Shown here: positions 14,505 through 22,729 of the stretch, one piece after another
Layout of the letters: every line of letters starts with the position of its first letter
How positions within the stretch are numbered: the stretch's first letter is position 1
Assembly: GCA_002310095.1 (NCBI GenBank)
Contig: DBYH01000019.1
Span: 8,353 to 32,865 of the forward strand
DNA: 24,513 bases
Direction: 5' to 3'
DNA from: Firmicutes bacterium UBA1191
Lineage (GTDB): Bacteria; Bacillota; Clostridia; Peptostreptococcales; Anaerovoracaceae
Program-made: the position numbers and the translations under genes
Notes under the pieces: model-generated
Seen by the model: only the letters and a program-made list of their open reading frames with translations
Databases searched by the model: none
Told to the model about the DNA's origin: nothing

Positions 14505-15515
14505 CTAGAATATCGGTATTATGAATTTGATTACGTCGTTAAATGTCACGTAGATCATCAGCGCAAAGAGCAGACAGATGCCGATGAAGTGGATCTTGCC
14601 CTCCGTCTCGTCGGACACGCGCTTGCCCGTGAACAGCCTGATGACCAGGAAAAGCAGCCGACCGCCATCCAGGGCCGGGAACGGCAGCATGTTGATGATT
14701 GCCAGGTTCAGGGACAGCAGCGCCGCCAGGTAGATGACGTAGATTATGCCCGATTTGGCCGCCTCGCTGGTGGCGTAGACTATGCCCACCGGTCCCGACA
14801 GCTCCTTGACAGACACTTCGCCCGTAAAGAGCTGCTTGAGCACCGTGTACATCATGACCGTCATGGCGCCGGTGTTTTTGATTCCCCCCGGTATGGCCTT
14901 GAGGGCGCTGTGCTCCACCGTCGGCGTGATGCCGATCATGTTGCGCTTTGCTTCCTTGTCGTACTCCAGCTCGGCCGTCAGAGTCTCCTCTTTGCCGTCG
15001 CGGTCCACGACTATCTCAGCGGTCTCATTCTTGCTGTAGCCTATGGCCTGAATGAGATCGTCCCATTCGTTTATTGCTTCGCCGTCAACGCTCACGACCG
15101 TGTCGCCGCTGACGATGCCGGCTTTCTGCGCAGGCGAACCGTCCATGACATGGTCGATGGTTGTCGTCGCCGTGCCTGCCCAGAAAGCGATTATTATGAG
15201 CAGAATAACGCAGGTGATGAAGTTCATCACCGATCCCGCCGCCAGTATGCAGGCGCGCTGCCACGCCGGCTGGTTGTTCAGGGCTCTCGGTTCGTCCGAG
15301 TCCTCATCCTCGCCTTCCATGGCGCAGTAACCGCCGATCGGGAAAATCCTGATCGAGTACTTTGTCTCGCCCTTCTGTCTCGAGTAGATGGCCGGTCCCA
15401 TGCCGATGGCGAACTCGTTGACCTTGACTCCGCAGGCCTTCGCCACCATGAAGTGCCCCAGCTCATGCACGAAGATGAGCAGGCAGAAAATTATAAGCGC
15501 GTAGATTATCGTCAT
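14505..15515 (-). CDS. rseP: Site-2 intramembrane zinc metalloprotease, RseP/RasP family
   Basis: This polytopic membrane protease cleaves transmembrane substrates such as anti-sigma factors and remnant signal peptides. The 336 residues show the zinc motif HELGH (17-21) in the first membrane segment, a GYCAMEGE membrane-reentrant region (about 62-69), a second membrane helix near 90-112, one PDZ domain (about 120-200) and the third zinc-ligand motif NMLPFPALDGGR (275-286). One more membrane helix follows. A single PDZ is normal for Gram-positive RasP. It lies between dxr and ispG in the conserved cluster, 46 bases after dxr. Confidence 0.96.
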   Translation of the reverse strand: MTIIYALIIFCLLIFVHELGHFMVAKACGVKVNEFAIGMGPAIYSRQKGETKYSIRIFPIGGYCAMEGEDEDSDEPRALNNQPAWQRACILAAGSVMNFITCVILLIIIAFWAGTATTTIDHVMDGSPAQKAGIVSGDTVVSVDGEAINEWDDLIQAIGYSKNETAEIVVDRDGKEETLTAELEYDKEAKRNMIGITPTVEHSALKAIPGGIKNTGAMTVMMYTVLKQLFTGEVSVKELSGPVGIVYATSEAAKSGIIYVIYLAALLSLNLAIINMLPFPALDGGRLLFLVIRLFTGKRVSDETEGKIHFIGICLLFALMIYVTFNDVIKFIIPIF

Positions 15516-15561
15516 CCCTTGATTCCTTCCGTTAATTATCCCCTTGAATCATCTCCCGGAA

Positions 15562-16683
15562 TTATCCGAACAGATTCCTCACGTAATCTCTGATCTTTCT
15601 ATCCTCTTCAAGCACTCCCTCAAGGTCCAGACCGAACTTCGGCTCGTGTTCGTCCAGCACCCTCTCAAGAGTGTCCTGTATATCCACAAATCTGATCTTC
15701 CCATGCAAAAACATGTCGACCAGCACTTCATTCGCACCGTTGAGCACCACCGGACAGCTTCCGCCCGTCTCGCTTGCCTGTCTCGCCAGTGCCATGGTCT
15801 TGAAAACGCTGTCGTCAGCCGGATAGAAAGTCATTCCATCCTTCAGGCTGAACAGGTCGAGGCTTCTGGCGGTCCCGTCGCTCAGCAGATCGATCCTCTC
15901 AGGATATGAGAATGCAAAGGCAATCGGAACTTTCATGTCCGGCACTCCCATCTGCCCGATCACTGATCCGTCCTCGTACTCGACAGCCGAGTGCAGAATG
16001 CTCTGAGGATGAATCACCACCTGGATCCTGTCCAGAGGCACATCAAAAAGCCACTTGGCCTCGATGATCTCAAGTCCCTTGTTCATCATGGTGGCCGAGT
16101 CGATTGTTATCTTGCTTCCCATGGACCAGTTCGGATGGGCCAGGGCCTGCTCCAGGGTCACATTCTCCAGCTGCTCCCGGGTGTAGCCTCTGAAAGGTCC
16201 GCCCGACGCAGTCAGCAGAATGCGCTTGATTGGATTTCCTTCGTTGCCCTGAAGTGCCTGGAATATGGCGCTATGCTCGCTGTCCACCGGCAGGAGCTTG
16301 ACTCCATTGCGGCGTACAGCATCCATAACCAGCTCTCCGCCCACAACCAGCGTCTCCTTGTTTGCAAAGGCAATATCCTTGCCTTTCTCTATGGCCGCCA
16401 GTGTCGGCTCCAGGCCTCTCATGCCCATGAGAGAATTGAGGACGATGTCGGCATCGTCCATGGTCGCTATGTCAACGAGGCTGTCCGCATTTTTGTTCAG
16501 ACCTGGGTCCGACTCGCAGTAGACCATGCGGGGACTGAACTCCTCGATCTGCTTTTTGAGAAGCTCTGTGTTCCTGCCGCAGCTCAGCGCCACCGCCTCG
16601 TATTTATCCGGATTGTTGCGAATGATCTCGAGGGCCTGGGTTCCGATGGAACCGGTGCTCCCGAGAATTGCGATTTTCTTCAT
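15562..16683 (-). CDS. dxr: 1-deoxy-D-xylulose-5-phosphate reductoisomerase
   Basis: Dxr makes MEP from DXP with NADPH, the first committed step of the MEP pathway. The 373 residues carry the NADPH-binding GSTGSIGTQAL (8-18), ANKETLVVGGE, the metal and substrate motif PVDSEHSAIFQ, the flexible loop TASGGPFRG, and HPNWSMGSKITIDSATMMNKGLE split across the active site. The C-terminal NGANEVLV segment is also present. A 70-base gap separates it from cdsA. That gap holds a small CGGC-AAAA-GCCG hairpin just before the ribosome binding region and a TGTAATAT stretch that might be a weak internal promoter. Confidence 0.98.
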   Translation of the reverse strand: MKKIAILGSTGSIGTQALEIIRNNPDKYEAVALSCGRNTELLKKQIEEFSPRMVYCESDPGLNKNADSLVDIATMDDADIVLNSLMGMRGLEPTLAAIEKGKDIAFANKETLVVGGELVMDAVRRNGVKLLPVDSEHSAIFQALQGNEGNPIKRILLTASGGPFRGYTREQLENVTLEQALAHPNWSMGSKITIDSATMMNKGLEIIEAKWLFDVPLDRIQVVIHPQSILHSAVEYEDGSVIGQMGVPDMKVPIAFAFSYPERIDLLSDGTARSLDLFSLKDGMTFYPADDSVFKTMALARQASETGGSCPVVLNGANEVLVDMFLHGKIRFVDIQDTLERVLDEHEPKFGLDLEGVLEEDRKIRDYVRNLFG

Positions 16684-16753
16684 CGATAAGTCCCCGGCTT
16701 TTGCCGTTTCTGGTTGTTGTTATATTACAGTCAGTTCTTTATAGCTGTTATGT

Positions 16754-17593
16754 TCAACCCCAGGAGCTCCACGTGCCCATGGTTGAAAGTATATTGACCA
16801 CATAGTACACCAGCGGCGCTGTGAACAGGATGCTGTCGAATCTGTCCAGAATTCCGCCGTGTCCCGGAATGAGATTACCGTAGTCCTTGATTCCCATCTT
16901 TCTCTTGAAGATGGACGCCGTCAGGTCTCCAAACATGGAGATGATGCTTCCCAGGAAGCCGACTATGAGGCAGAGGAGTATGGCGTGTCTCATGAAGATG
17001 AGACCGAAGATCAGGCAGAGTATCATGCTGCCCAGGATTCCGCCGATCGCTCCCTCCCATGTCTTCTTAGGGCTGATGACCGGGCACAGCTTGTGCTTGC
17101 CCATGGTGACGCCCGCGAAGTATGCGCAGATGTCAGTTCCGAAGGCCGTGATGACAACGAGCCATACGGTGATTCCCAGGAACTCCTGCATTCCGAGCAA
17201 AGCCAGGTGGTAGCAGAAGAACACCACGTAGAAGATTCCGACCAGTGTGACCATGGCGTCTTCCAGCTTTCTCTCCTCGATTTTGAAGAGATACAGCAGG
17301 CACGCCAGCACTGTAAGGAAGGTCCACAGCATGAATGTGAACATGCTGGCCGCCATGCCCGTGCTGAAAGTGTTTCCGAGGAAGCACAGCATGCCCATCA
17401 GATAAAGGGCGACTGTGGATCCCACAGCGATCGGGTAGCTCGGCTTGATGTCCAGTTCCTTGAATCCGCGGAAGAATTCGTACACGGCCAACAGGCTCAG
17501 CACGAAGCATCCCGCGAAGAGGACCCATCCCCTAAGTATTATTATTACGAGAAGCGGGAGCATTATGAGTCCCGACAATACTCTAGTTTTCAT
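16754..17593 (-). CDS. cdsA: Phosphatidate cytidylyltransferase
   Basis: CdsA makes CDP-diacylglycerol from CTP and phosphatidic acid in the inner membrane, feeding phospholipid synthesis. The 279-residue protein is almost entirely membrane helices. Near the C-terminus are SPKKTWEGAIGG (from residue 174), GDLTAS, and the CDP-transferase signature spanning about 227-253, with KRKMGIKD, PGHGG and DRFDS visible. GGAGGT precedes the ATG at 17593. The gene sits 64 bases after uppS; that gap is purine-rich on the coding strand and shows no terminator. Confidence 0.97.
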   Translation of the reverse strand: MKTRVLSGLIMLPLLVIIILRGWVLFAGCFVLSLLAVYEFFRGFKELDIKPSYPIAVGSTVALYLMGMLCFLGNTFSTGMAASMFTFMLWTFLTVLACLLYLFKIEERKLEDAMVTLVGIFYVVFFCYHLALLGMQEFLGITVWLVVITAFGTDICAYFAGVTMGKHKLCPVISPKKTWEGAIGGILGSMILCLIFGLIFMRHAILLCLIVGFLGSIISMFGDLTASIFKRKMGIKDYGNLIPGHGGILDRFDSILFTAPLVYYVVNILSTMGTWSSWG

Positions 17594-17657
17594 AATCTAT
17601 CTACCTCCGAAACGTCAGTGTCTTACTATCTCTTATTTGTCTGACTGTCTCTTTATT

Positions 17658-18386
17658 TTACCGTCCTCCGAACCTGCGGTCTCTCGACTGGTACTCGGCG
17701 ATGCACTTCTCATATTCCTCCGGCGTGAAGTCCGGCCAGAGCACGTCCGAAAAGACGAACTCACTGTAGGCCCCCTGCCACAGCATGAAGTTGGAGAGTC
17801 TCTCCTCCCCGCTCGTCCTGATTATGAGCTCAGGATCAGGGCTGCAGGCGTGGTCTTCTCCCGTCCAGAGTCCTCTGGCTATGAGCTCTTCAGTCACATC
17901 TTCCGGCTCAAGCTCTCCTGCCTTTGCCTTGGCGGCGATAGCCTCCACGGAGCGGCGGATCTCGTCGCGGGCCCCGTAGTTTAAGGCGATGTTGAACTGA
18001 AGACCCGTGTTGCTCTTGGTCTTCGCCAGGGTCTTCTCGAGGGACTTGCGGGCGTCTTCAGGGATGGACGAATAGTCGCCCAGGACCTCGACGCGCACGT
18101 TGTTATCGATGAGCTCCTTCAGGTCCCTCTTCACAAAGGTGACCAGAAGTCCGAAGATTCCCGAGACCTCCTCAGCCGTACGTTTCCAGTTTTCTGTAGA
18201 AAAAGCGTACACTGTCAGGTACCTGATTCCGAGCTTGTCCGAATGGTCCACGATCTTTTTCATCGCCTCCATTCCCGCTCTGTGACCTGCTACCCTTGGT
18301 ACGCCTCTCTGCTTAGCCCAGCGGCCGTTGCCATCCATGATGATGGCAACGTGCTGAGGCATCAGTTCTTTAATTAATTCAGTCAT
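17658..18386 (-). CDS. uppS: Isoprenyl transferase (undecaprenyl diphosphate synthase)
   Basis: UppS condenses IPP units cis onto farnesyl diphosphate to make the C55 carrier lipid of cell-wall synthesis. The 242 residues show HVAIIMDGNGRWAKQRG (catalytic Asp18), GHRAGMEAMKKIV, LTVYAFSTENWKR, ALNYGARDEI and the C-terminal substrate motif RTSGEERLSNFMLWQ with SEFVFSDVLWPDF. Every signature region of the cis-prenyltransferase family is intact. It uses the product of the MEP genes (dxr, ispG) found downstream in the same cluster. It starts 22 bases after frr. Confidence 0.97.
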   Translation of the reverse strand: MTELIKELMPQHVAIIMDGNGRWAKQRGVPRVAGHRAGMEAMKKIVDHSDKLGIRYLTVYAFSTENWKRTAEEVSGIFGLLVTFVKRDLKELIDNNVRVEVLGDYSSIPEDARKSLEKTLAKTKSNTGLQFNIALNYGARDEIRRSVEAIAAKAKAGELEPEDVTEELIARGLWTGEDHACSPDPELIIRTSGEERLSNFMLWQGAYSEFVFSDVLWPDFTPEEYEKCIAEYQSRDRRFGGR

Positions 18387-18408
18387 ATCCGTCTGCCTTA
18401 TGGGCCGA

Positions 18409-18966
18409 TTAAACTTCCATGATTTCCTTTTCTTTGGCTTCGACGATCTCGTCGATCTCCTTGATGGACTTGTCCGTCAGCTCCTGGATCTCCTTGAGGG
18501 TATCCTTGACGTCGTCCTCAGTGTAGTCGCCGGACTTCTCCAGCTTCTTGACCTTGTCGTTGGCGTCTCTTCTGAGATTTCTTACCGCGACCTTGGTGTC
18601 CTCGCCCATCTTCTTGACGGTCTTGGTCAGTTCCTTTCTGCGCTCCTCCGTTACCTGAGGGATCTGAAGCCTTACTACCTTGCCGTCGTTGATCGGATTG
18701 ATTCCGATGTTGGCGATGTTGATGCCCTTCTCGATCTCCGCGATGCTCTTAGGGTCGAACGGCGTGATCAGGAGTGTTCTCGGTTCAGGCACGCTGATGT
18801 TAGCCAGGGCCTTCAGCGGCGTAGGGCTTCCGTAGTAATCGACCATTACCTTATCGACGATGGCCGCGTTGGCTCTGCCCGCTCTGACAGTGGCCAGGTC
18901 TTCCTTCAGAAGATTCTCGCTCTTTTTGATCTTCTCTTCTAACAGTTCCATTGAAAAATCGCTCAT
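18409..18966 (-). CDS. frr: Ribosome recycling factor
   Basis: RRF splits post-termination ribosomes together with EF-G. The 185-residue length is exactly typical. The family segments LATVRAGRANAAIVDKVMVD, YYGSPTPLKALANISVPEPR, PFDPKSIAEIEKGI and the C-terminal coiled-coil arm VRNLRRDANDKVKKLEKSG are all present. GGGAGGT precedes the ATG at 18966, and the gene begins 16 bases after pyrH. Confidence 0.98.
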   Translation of the reverse strand: MSDFSMELLEEKIKKSENLLKEDLATVRAGRANAAIVDKVMVDYYGSPTPLKALANISVPEPRTLLITPFDPKSIAEIEKGINIANIGINPINDGKVVRLQIPQVTEERRKELTKTVKKMGEDTKVAVRNLRRDANDKVKKLEKSGDYTEDDVKDTLKEIQELTDKSIKEIDEIVEAKEKEIMEV

Positions 18967-18982
18967 CTTGTTACCTCCCGGG

Positions 18983-19687
18983 TTACTCTACGATCGTTCC
19001 GATCTCTTCACCGCAAATTGCTTTCATAATTCCGTTTTCTTCGGCAAGACCGAAGACATGTATTGCCAGACCGTTGTCTTTGCAAAGGGCTGCCGCCGTG
19101 GAATCCATTACTTTCAGATCCTGCTTCAGCACTTCTTCGTGAGTCAGGTGCGTGTACCTTATGGCGTCAGGGTTCGTGGCCGGGTCGTCCGAGTATACGG
19201 CGTCCACGTTCTTGGCCATGAGGATGACTTCCGCTCCGACTTCGATGGCTCTCAGTGAAGCCGTCGTATCGGTTGAGAAGAACGGATGACCTGTTCCGCA
19301 TCCGAAGATGACAACCTTGCCCTCGTCCAGGTGCGCCTTGGCTTTTCTTACGTTGAAGCCTTCGGCTATCTGGTCCATTTCGATGGCTGTCTGTACAACC
19401 GACGGAACTCCCAGTGACTCCAGGGCCTCGCGCAGGGCTATGGCGTTCATCATTGTGCCCAGCATGCCGATGTAGTCCGCCGCGCATCTGTCCATCATCT
19501 CGGTGCTTCTGCCTCTCCAGAAGTTTCCGCCGCCCGGAACTACCACCAGCTTCACGCCCGCGTCGACGACTTCCTTAAGCTGTCTGGCAGTCTCAGCCGT
19601 CATCTCTTCGTTGATGCCGAATTTCTGTTCTCCGGCCATGGCCTCGCCGCTGACCTTGATCAGCACACACTTGTATTTTGGTTTCAT
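18983..19687 (-). CDS. pyrH: UMP kinase
   Basis: PyrH phosphorylates UMP to UDP and belongs to the amino-acid kinase fold, not the NMP-kinase fold. The 234 residues have VLIKVSGEAMAG at the start, the GGGNFWRG loop, the MLGTMMNAIALREALE helix, and GTGHPFFSTDTTASLRA for UMP and ATP binding. GGAAGG lies about 7 bases before the ATG. It is the first gene of the pyrH-frr-uppS-cdsA-dxr-rseP-ispG-polC-LOG unit. The rpsB-tsf genes often found just upstream of pyrH are not here; larB takes their place. Confidence 0.98.
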   Translation of the reverse strand: MKPKYKCVLIKVSGEAMAGEQKFGINEEMTAETARQLKEVVDAGVKLVVVPGGGNFWRGRSTEMMDRCAADYIGMLGTMMNAIALREALESLGVPSVVQTAIEMDQIAEGFNVRKAKAHLDEGKVVIFGCGTGHPFFSTDTTASLRAIEVGAEVILMAKNVDAVYSDDPATNPDAIRYTHLTHEEVLKQDLKVMDSTAAALCKDNGLAIHVFGLAEENGIMKAICGEEIGTIVE

Positions 19688-19755
19688 AAAGACCTTCCTT
19701 TAATGTACCTATAATATACTTACCTTTTGTGTATTTCAGGTGTGATTACCAAGTA

Positions 19756-19785
19756 ATTATACCATATATGCTACTTATGTATCTA
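19756..19785 (-). promoter_or_regulatory. Promoter of the pyrH-frr-uppS-cdsA-...-polC operon
   Basis: In the 105-base larB-pyrH gap the minus strand has TAGATA (19780-19785, 4/6 of the -35), an 18-base spacer, and a perfect TATAAT (19756-19761) with TG one base upstream, an extended -10. Transcription should start near 19749 and leave a leader of about 60 bases. A second weaker TATATTATA-type sequence lies about 40 bases downstream. Confidence 0.75.
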
Positions 19786-19792
19786 CTTTTTG

Positions 19793-20557
19793 TTACCGCT
19801 TCTTGTTGATTACCGAAGCCGTGTAGCCCGCCCCGAAGCCGTTGTCGATATTGACGATGCTGACTCCGTTGGCGCAGCTGTTCAGCATGGAAAGCAAAGC
19901 CGACAGTCCCCCGAAGTTGGCCCCGTATCCGACGCTTGTCGGAACGGCGATCACAGGCGCCTCCACAAGTCCGCCGATGACGCTGGCAAGGGCCCCTTCC
20001 ATGCCCGCAACGCAGACGACCACGTCAGCGGATCTGATGATTTCAAGTTTGTCGAAGAGTCTGTGGATTCCGGAAACGCCCACGTCGTAGACTCTGACGA
20101 CGTCGTTGCCCAGAGTCTCGGCTGTTACCGCGGCTTCCTCAGCCACAGGAATGTCAGCGGTGCCCGCGCTTACGACGGCAACCCTGCCGAGTTTTTCAGG
20201 CTGGGTCAGCGTGCCTGAGTCCGTGTTGCCTTTGCACACTATTATTCTGGCTGCTTCGTGGAACACAGCCTGGGGCAGTTTTTCCTGCACCGCCGCGAAG
20301 TCTCTCTTTGTGGCTCTGGTCCCCATTACGGTGCCATGCTGGGAAAGGGCCTCGAAGATCTCGCCTATCTGCCCCGGAGTCTTGCCCTCACAGTAGACGA
20401 CCTCAGGAAAGCCTGTTCTGATCTGCCTGTGGTTGTCCAGGTTCGCGAATCCCATCTCCTTGTACGGCAGCTCCTTAAGCTGCTCGAAGGCCGCCTCCTC
20501 GGACATGCTGCCTTCCTTCACGTCCTTCAGAATCTGTTTCAAAAAGTCTTCTCTCAT
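19793..20557 (-). CDS. larB: Nickel-pincer cofactor biosynthesis protein LarB
   Basis: LarB carboxylates the pyridinium ring of nicotinic acid adenine dinucleotide and cleaves its phosphoanhydride, the first step to the nickel-pincer nucleotide of lactate racemase and related enzymes. The 254-residue protein has the LarB-specific N-terminal region (DNHRQIRTGFPEVVYCEGKT) and a C-terminal PurE-like domain with SAGTADIPVAEEA (130-142), YDVGVSGIHR, CVAGMEGALASV and PTSVGYGANFGG. The N-terminal part and length separate it from PurE (about 160 residues). The ATG overlaps the stop of the dynamin-like gene by 4 bases. No larC, larE or larA is visible in the window. Confidence 0.93.
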   Translation of the reverse strand: MREDFLKQILKDVKEGSMSEEAAFEQLKELPYKEMGFANLDNHRQIRTGFPEVVYCEGKTPGQIGEIFEALSQHGTVMGTRATKRDFAAVQEKLPQAVFHEAARIIVCKGNTDSGTLTQPEKLGRVAVVSAGTADIPVAEEAAVTAETLGNDVVRVYDVGVSGIHRLFDKLEIIRSADVVVCVAGMEGALASVIGGLVEAPVIAVPTSVGYGANFGGLSALLSMLNSCANGVSIVNIDNGFGAGYTASVINKKR

Positions 20558-21855
20558 TTAAGCTCCCTCTCGATCTGCCTAGTGAGTTTTCTCATCTCGT
20601 GTATTAGTATGTTGAGATCCTCGATCCGCCTCGCCACCGCGTAGGCGTTCTCCTCCTTGTACATAAAAATGCTGTTGATCGTACTCTCCAGCTCGTCGTA
20701 GACCGCCGTCAGCTCCGCCGCGTACTCGTCACGCCTCATGAGCTCCGCCGCCTCGCCCCGGTCCACGTAGTAGTAATACTCAATCCCAAAAAGTTCCCGC
20801 ACCTTTCGCGTCAGGAATGCCTTCTCCTCGTTGAGGCGCGCCCGCATGTACTGGCCGTCCTCGAGATTCCCAATCTGCTCCCTCTGATTATGCAAAAGCA
20901 GGCTCATCTCTTTGAACCGCCTGTTGAAGACATTCGGCGCCATCTTCAGCACTTCCCTGTACGAAGCGATCTGGGTCCTGGTGTTGTTCAGTATCTCCAG
21001 AAGCTTCAGCCCCACGGAGCGCTCCATGATCTCTGCGCCCCTGGTGAGGAGATCCTCTCTGATGAGTTCCGTGAGTTCCTCCACGCCGGTGCCCTTTCTG
21101 GCGCTGACCGGCAGAAGCTTTATTGCTTTTGCTTCATCGTCGTCCAGGTCCATGATGCCGACGATGAGGCTGCGGCAGTAGTCCATGTACTCCGCCAGTT
21201 CCTCCTCGTCAACCCGGTCGATCTTGTTGACGACGAAGTAGAACTTGCCCGCGAACTTGCGGACTTTTCTGAGGAAGTCCACCTCGATCTGGTTCAGCGG
21301 GCTGTCCACGGAGATCATGAAGATGACCCCGTCGCTCTCCCGCGCGAAGTCCATGGCAGACTTGGAGTTCTGCTCGTGCACCGAGCCCACTCCCGGCGTG
21401 TCAACCAGTGTGAGACCGCCTTTGAGGAAATCCGCGTCGGTCAGCAGCTCTACCTCGGCCACACCGCGCTCGTTGTCGTGGTTTTCCTGCTCGCTGATGT
21501 ACTCGTGCAGGTCCGCCGCCGGCACCTCCTCGCTGAGGCCGTTGGTGAAGTAGACGGTTGCCGTCGGCTCGGTCTTGACGGCCGCTTCCGCCGCTTTCAC
21601 TGCGCCTGGATCGGCGTACTCTATCCTCGTGATTGCCGCCGTGATCGGCACGATGCCCACCGGCAGCAGCTCGCTGCCCAGTATCGTGTTGATCAGAGTC
21701 GTCTTGCCGCGCTTGAACTGGCCGATGACCGCGATGGTTATCTTCTTGTTCTCCAGCCTTTCAGCCAGCTTCTGCGTCTCCTGCTCCTGCAGGCGGCACA
21801 GCTCGAATTCGCTGAACAGCTCCCGTGCTTTAATTGTCGTTTCAAGTATGTTCAT
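20554..21855 (-). CDS. Dynamin-family GTPase
   Basis: This is a large GTPase of the bacterial dynamin-like class. The 433 residues begin with a helical neck (1-37), then the P-loop GQFKRGKT (45-52), a switch-I Thr in IVPITAAIT (68-76), DTPGVG (152-157) and NKID (210-213). The remaining 200 residues are mostly helical and charged, ending in a predicted coiled coil (EDLNILIHEMRKLTRQIERE). No transmembrane segment or obvious paddle is visible, and the protein is short for a membrane-remodelling dynamin, so it may be a single-stalk form needing a partner. No second dynamin gene lies beside it. It sits between the 5-formyl-THF cyclo-ligase gene and larB, overlapping larB by 4 bases. Its function is not known. 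Confidence 0.85.
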   Translation of the reverse strand: MNILETTIKARELFSEFELCRLQEQETQKLAERLENKKITIAVIGQFKRGKTTLINTILGSELLPVGIVPITAAITRIEYADPGAVKAAEAAVKTEPTATVYFTNGLSEEVPAADLHEYISEQENHDNERGVAEVELLTDADFLKGGLTLVDTPGVGSVHEQNSKSAMDFARESDGVIFMISVDSPLNQIEVDFLRKVRKFAGKFYFVVNKIDRVDEEELAEYMDYCRSLIVGIMDLDDDEAKAIKLLPVSARKGTGVEELTELIREDLLTRGAEIMERSVGLKLLEILNNTRTQIASYREVLKMAPNVFNRRFKEMSLLLHNQREQIGNLEDGQYMRARLNEEKAFLTRKVRELFGIEYYYYVDRGEAAELMRRDEYAAELTAVYDELESTINSIFMYKEENAYAVARRIEDLNILIHEMRKLTRQIERELK

Positions 21856-21884
21856 CTATCTTCTTGTTTTCTATCTGTCTATAA

Positions 21885-21917
21885 TCCGTCTTCTGTCTGC
21901 AGTCCGTCTTCTGTCTG
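21885..21917 (-). repeat. 18-bp direct repeat in the leader of the dynamin-like gene
   Basis: The 15-base unit CAGACAGAAGACGGA (minus strand) occurs twice without change at 21903-21917 and 21885-21899, an 18-base period, and the stretch after it continues with similar ACAGATAGA and AGAAGATAG words. It fills the 66-base gap between the cyclo-ligase stop and the dynamin-like ATG. No clear promoter or terminator is seen there. Confidence 0.8.
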
Positions 21918-21921
21918 TTCT

Positions 21922-22518
21922 CTATCTGAATACGCTGGTCTCGCAGACCACGTAGTCAGGCTTCATGTCGTGTTCTTCCACCGGCAGCTCGTCGACCACC
22001 TGCAGGTCATAGCAGACTGCGATGGTTTTGCACTCAGGGTGCTCCTCAAGGAATCTGTCATAGAACCCGCCGCCATATCCGATGCGGTCCTTCCACGGCG
22101 TGAAAACGGCGCCCGGCATGATGATCAGTGTCCCCTCGCCCGGCTCCAGAATCTCTTCCGATCTTGACTCGCGGATATCGTAGGCGCCGGTGATGATGTC
22201 GTTCTCGCCGAGGCCCGTGAAACGGTTGAAGACCATAGTTCCGGCCTGCTTTTGGCTGCCTTTGCCCGATGTCTTCTCGACGACCTTCGGCACCCAGACT
22301 CTCTTGCCCGCGGCCTCCGCCGGCTCGGCCAGAAGCAGCACATCCACTTCGTTCCTCGTCGGCATGTAAAGGCACAAATCCGTCGCATCCTCGTACGCAT
22401 CTATGTCCATTATCCTGCGGCAGATGACCTGCGCCGCGAGGGCCGCCGTCTCTTCATCGATGGCGCTCCGCTCGGCCAGCACCGCGTTGCGTATTTCCTT
22501 TTTTGTCAGTTTATCCAT
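21922..22518 (-). CDS. 5-formyltetrahydrofolate cyclo-ligase
   Basis: This enzyme (MTHFS, YgfA/YqgN family) uses ATP to turn 5-formyl-THF into 5,10-methenyl-THF in the cytoplasm. The 198 residues include the N-terminal basic helix KLTKKEIRNAVLAERSAI, YMPTRNEVDV, IMPGAVFT (133-140) and the ATP/Mg motif GYGGGFYDRFL (147-157). The family-typical ending with VDELPVEEHDMKPDYVV is complete. A 10-residue Ser/Gly/Lys stretch near 82-92 looks like an extra surface loop. The gene leads a minus-strand group and is divergent from the alarmone synthetase. Confidence 0.95.
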   Translation of the reverse strand: MDKLTKKEIRNAVLAERSAIDEETAALAAQVICRRIMDIDAYEDATDLCLYMPTRNEVDVLLLAEPAEAAGKRVWVPKVVEKTSGKGSQKQAGTMVFNRFTGLGENDIITGAYDIRESRSEEILEPGEGTLIIMPGAVFTPWKDRIGYGGGFYDRFLEEHPECKTIAVCYDLQVVDELPVEEHDMKPDYVVCETSVFR

Positions 22519-22548
22519 ATCAGTCTTCGCCTTTCACTATCACCGCTT

Positions 22549-22578
22549 ATTATATATCTAAATCAGCCCAAGCCGCAA
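22549..22578 (-). promoter_or_regulatory. Candidate promoter for the cyclo-ligase/dynamin-like/larB group
   Basis: The minus strand has a perfect TATAAT (22549-22554) 30 bases before the ATG, with TTGCGG (22573-22578, 3/6) 18 bases upstream. The -10 is strong and the -35 weak. Confidence 0.5.
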
Positions 22579-22664
22579 CAACGACCGCCCGGCTGCCTTT
22601 GCGATTTTTAATTATGTTTTTCTCTGTATTTTTCACCGGCTCGCCATATACTCCCCTCACTTTG

Positions 22665-22673
22665 TGATATACT
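22665..22673 (+). promoter_or_regulatory. Candidate extended -10 for the alarmone synthetase
   Basis: TGATATACT is an extended -10 (TG-N-TATACT, 5/6 in the hexamer) in the divergent region. No good -35 is found at 16-18 bases upstream. Transcription would begin near 22680, leaving a leader of about 50 bases that contains the ribosome binding site AAAGAGG. Confidence 0.4.
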
Positions 22674-22729
22674 GTTTTCGGGATTGAGGAAATATTCCGG
22701 GATCAGAGAAAATACAAAGAGGTTTAGAG

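Noticed and set aside
16684..16753. Possible internal promoter before dxr (TGTAATAT)
   Set aside because: No acceptable -35 was found at the right spacing, and AT-rich stretches between genes give such matches by chance.
19793..20557. larB considered as purE (AIR carboxylase)
   Set aside because: The protein has about 100 additional N-terminal residues typical of LarB and no purine genes are nearby.
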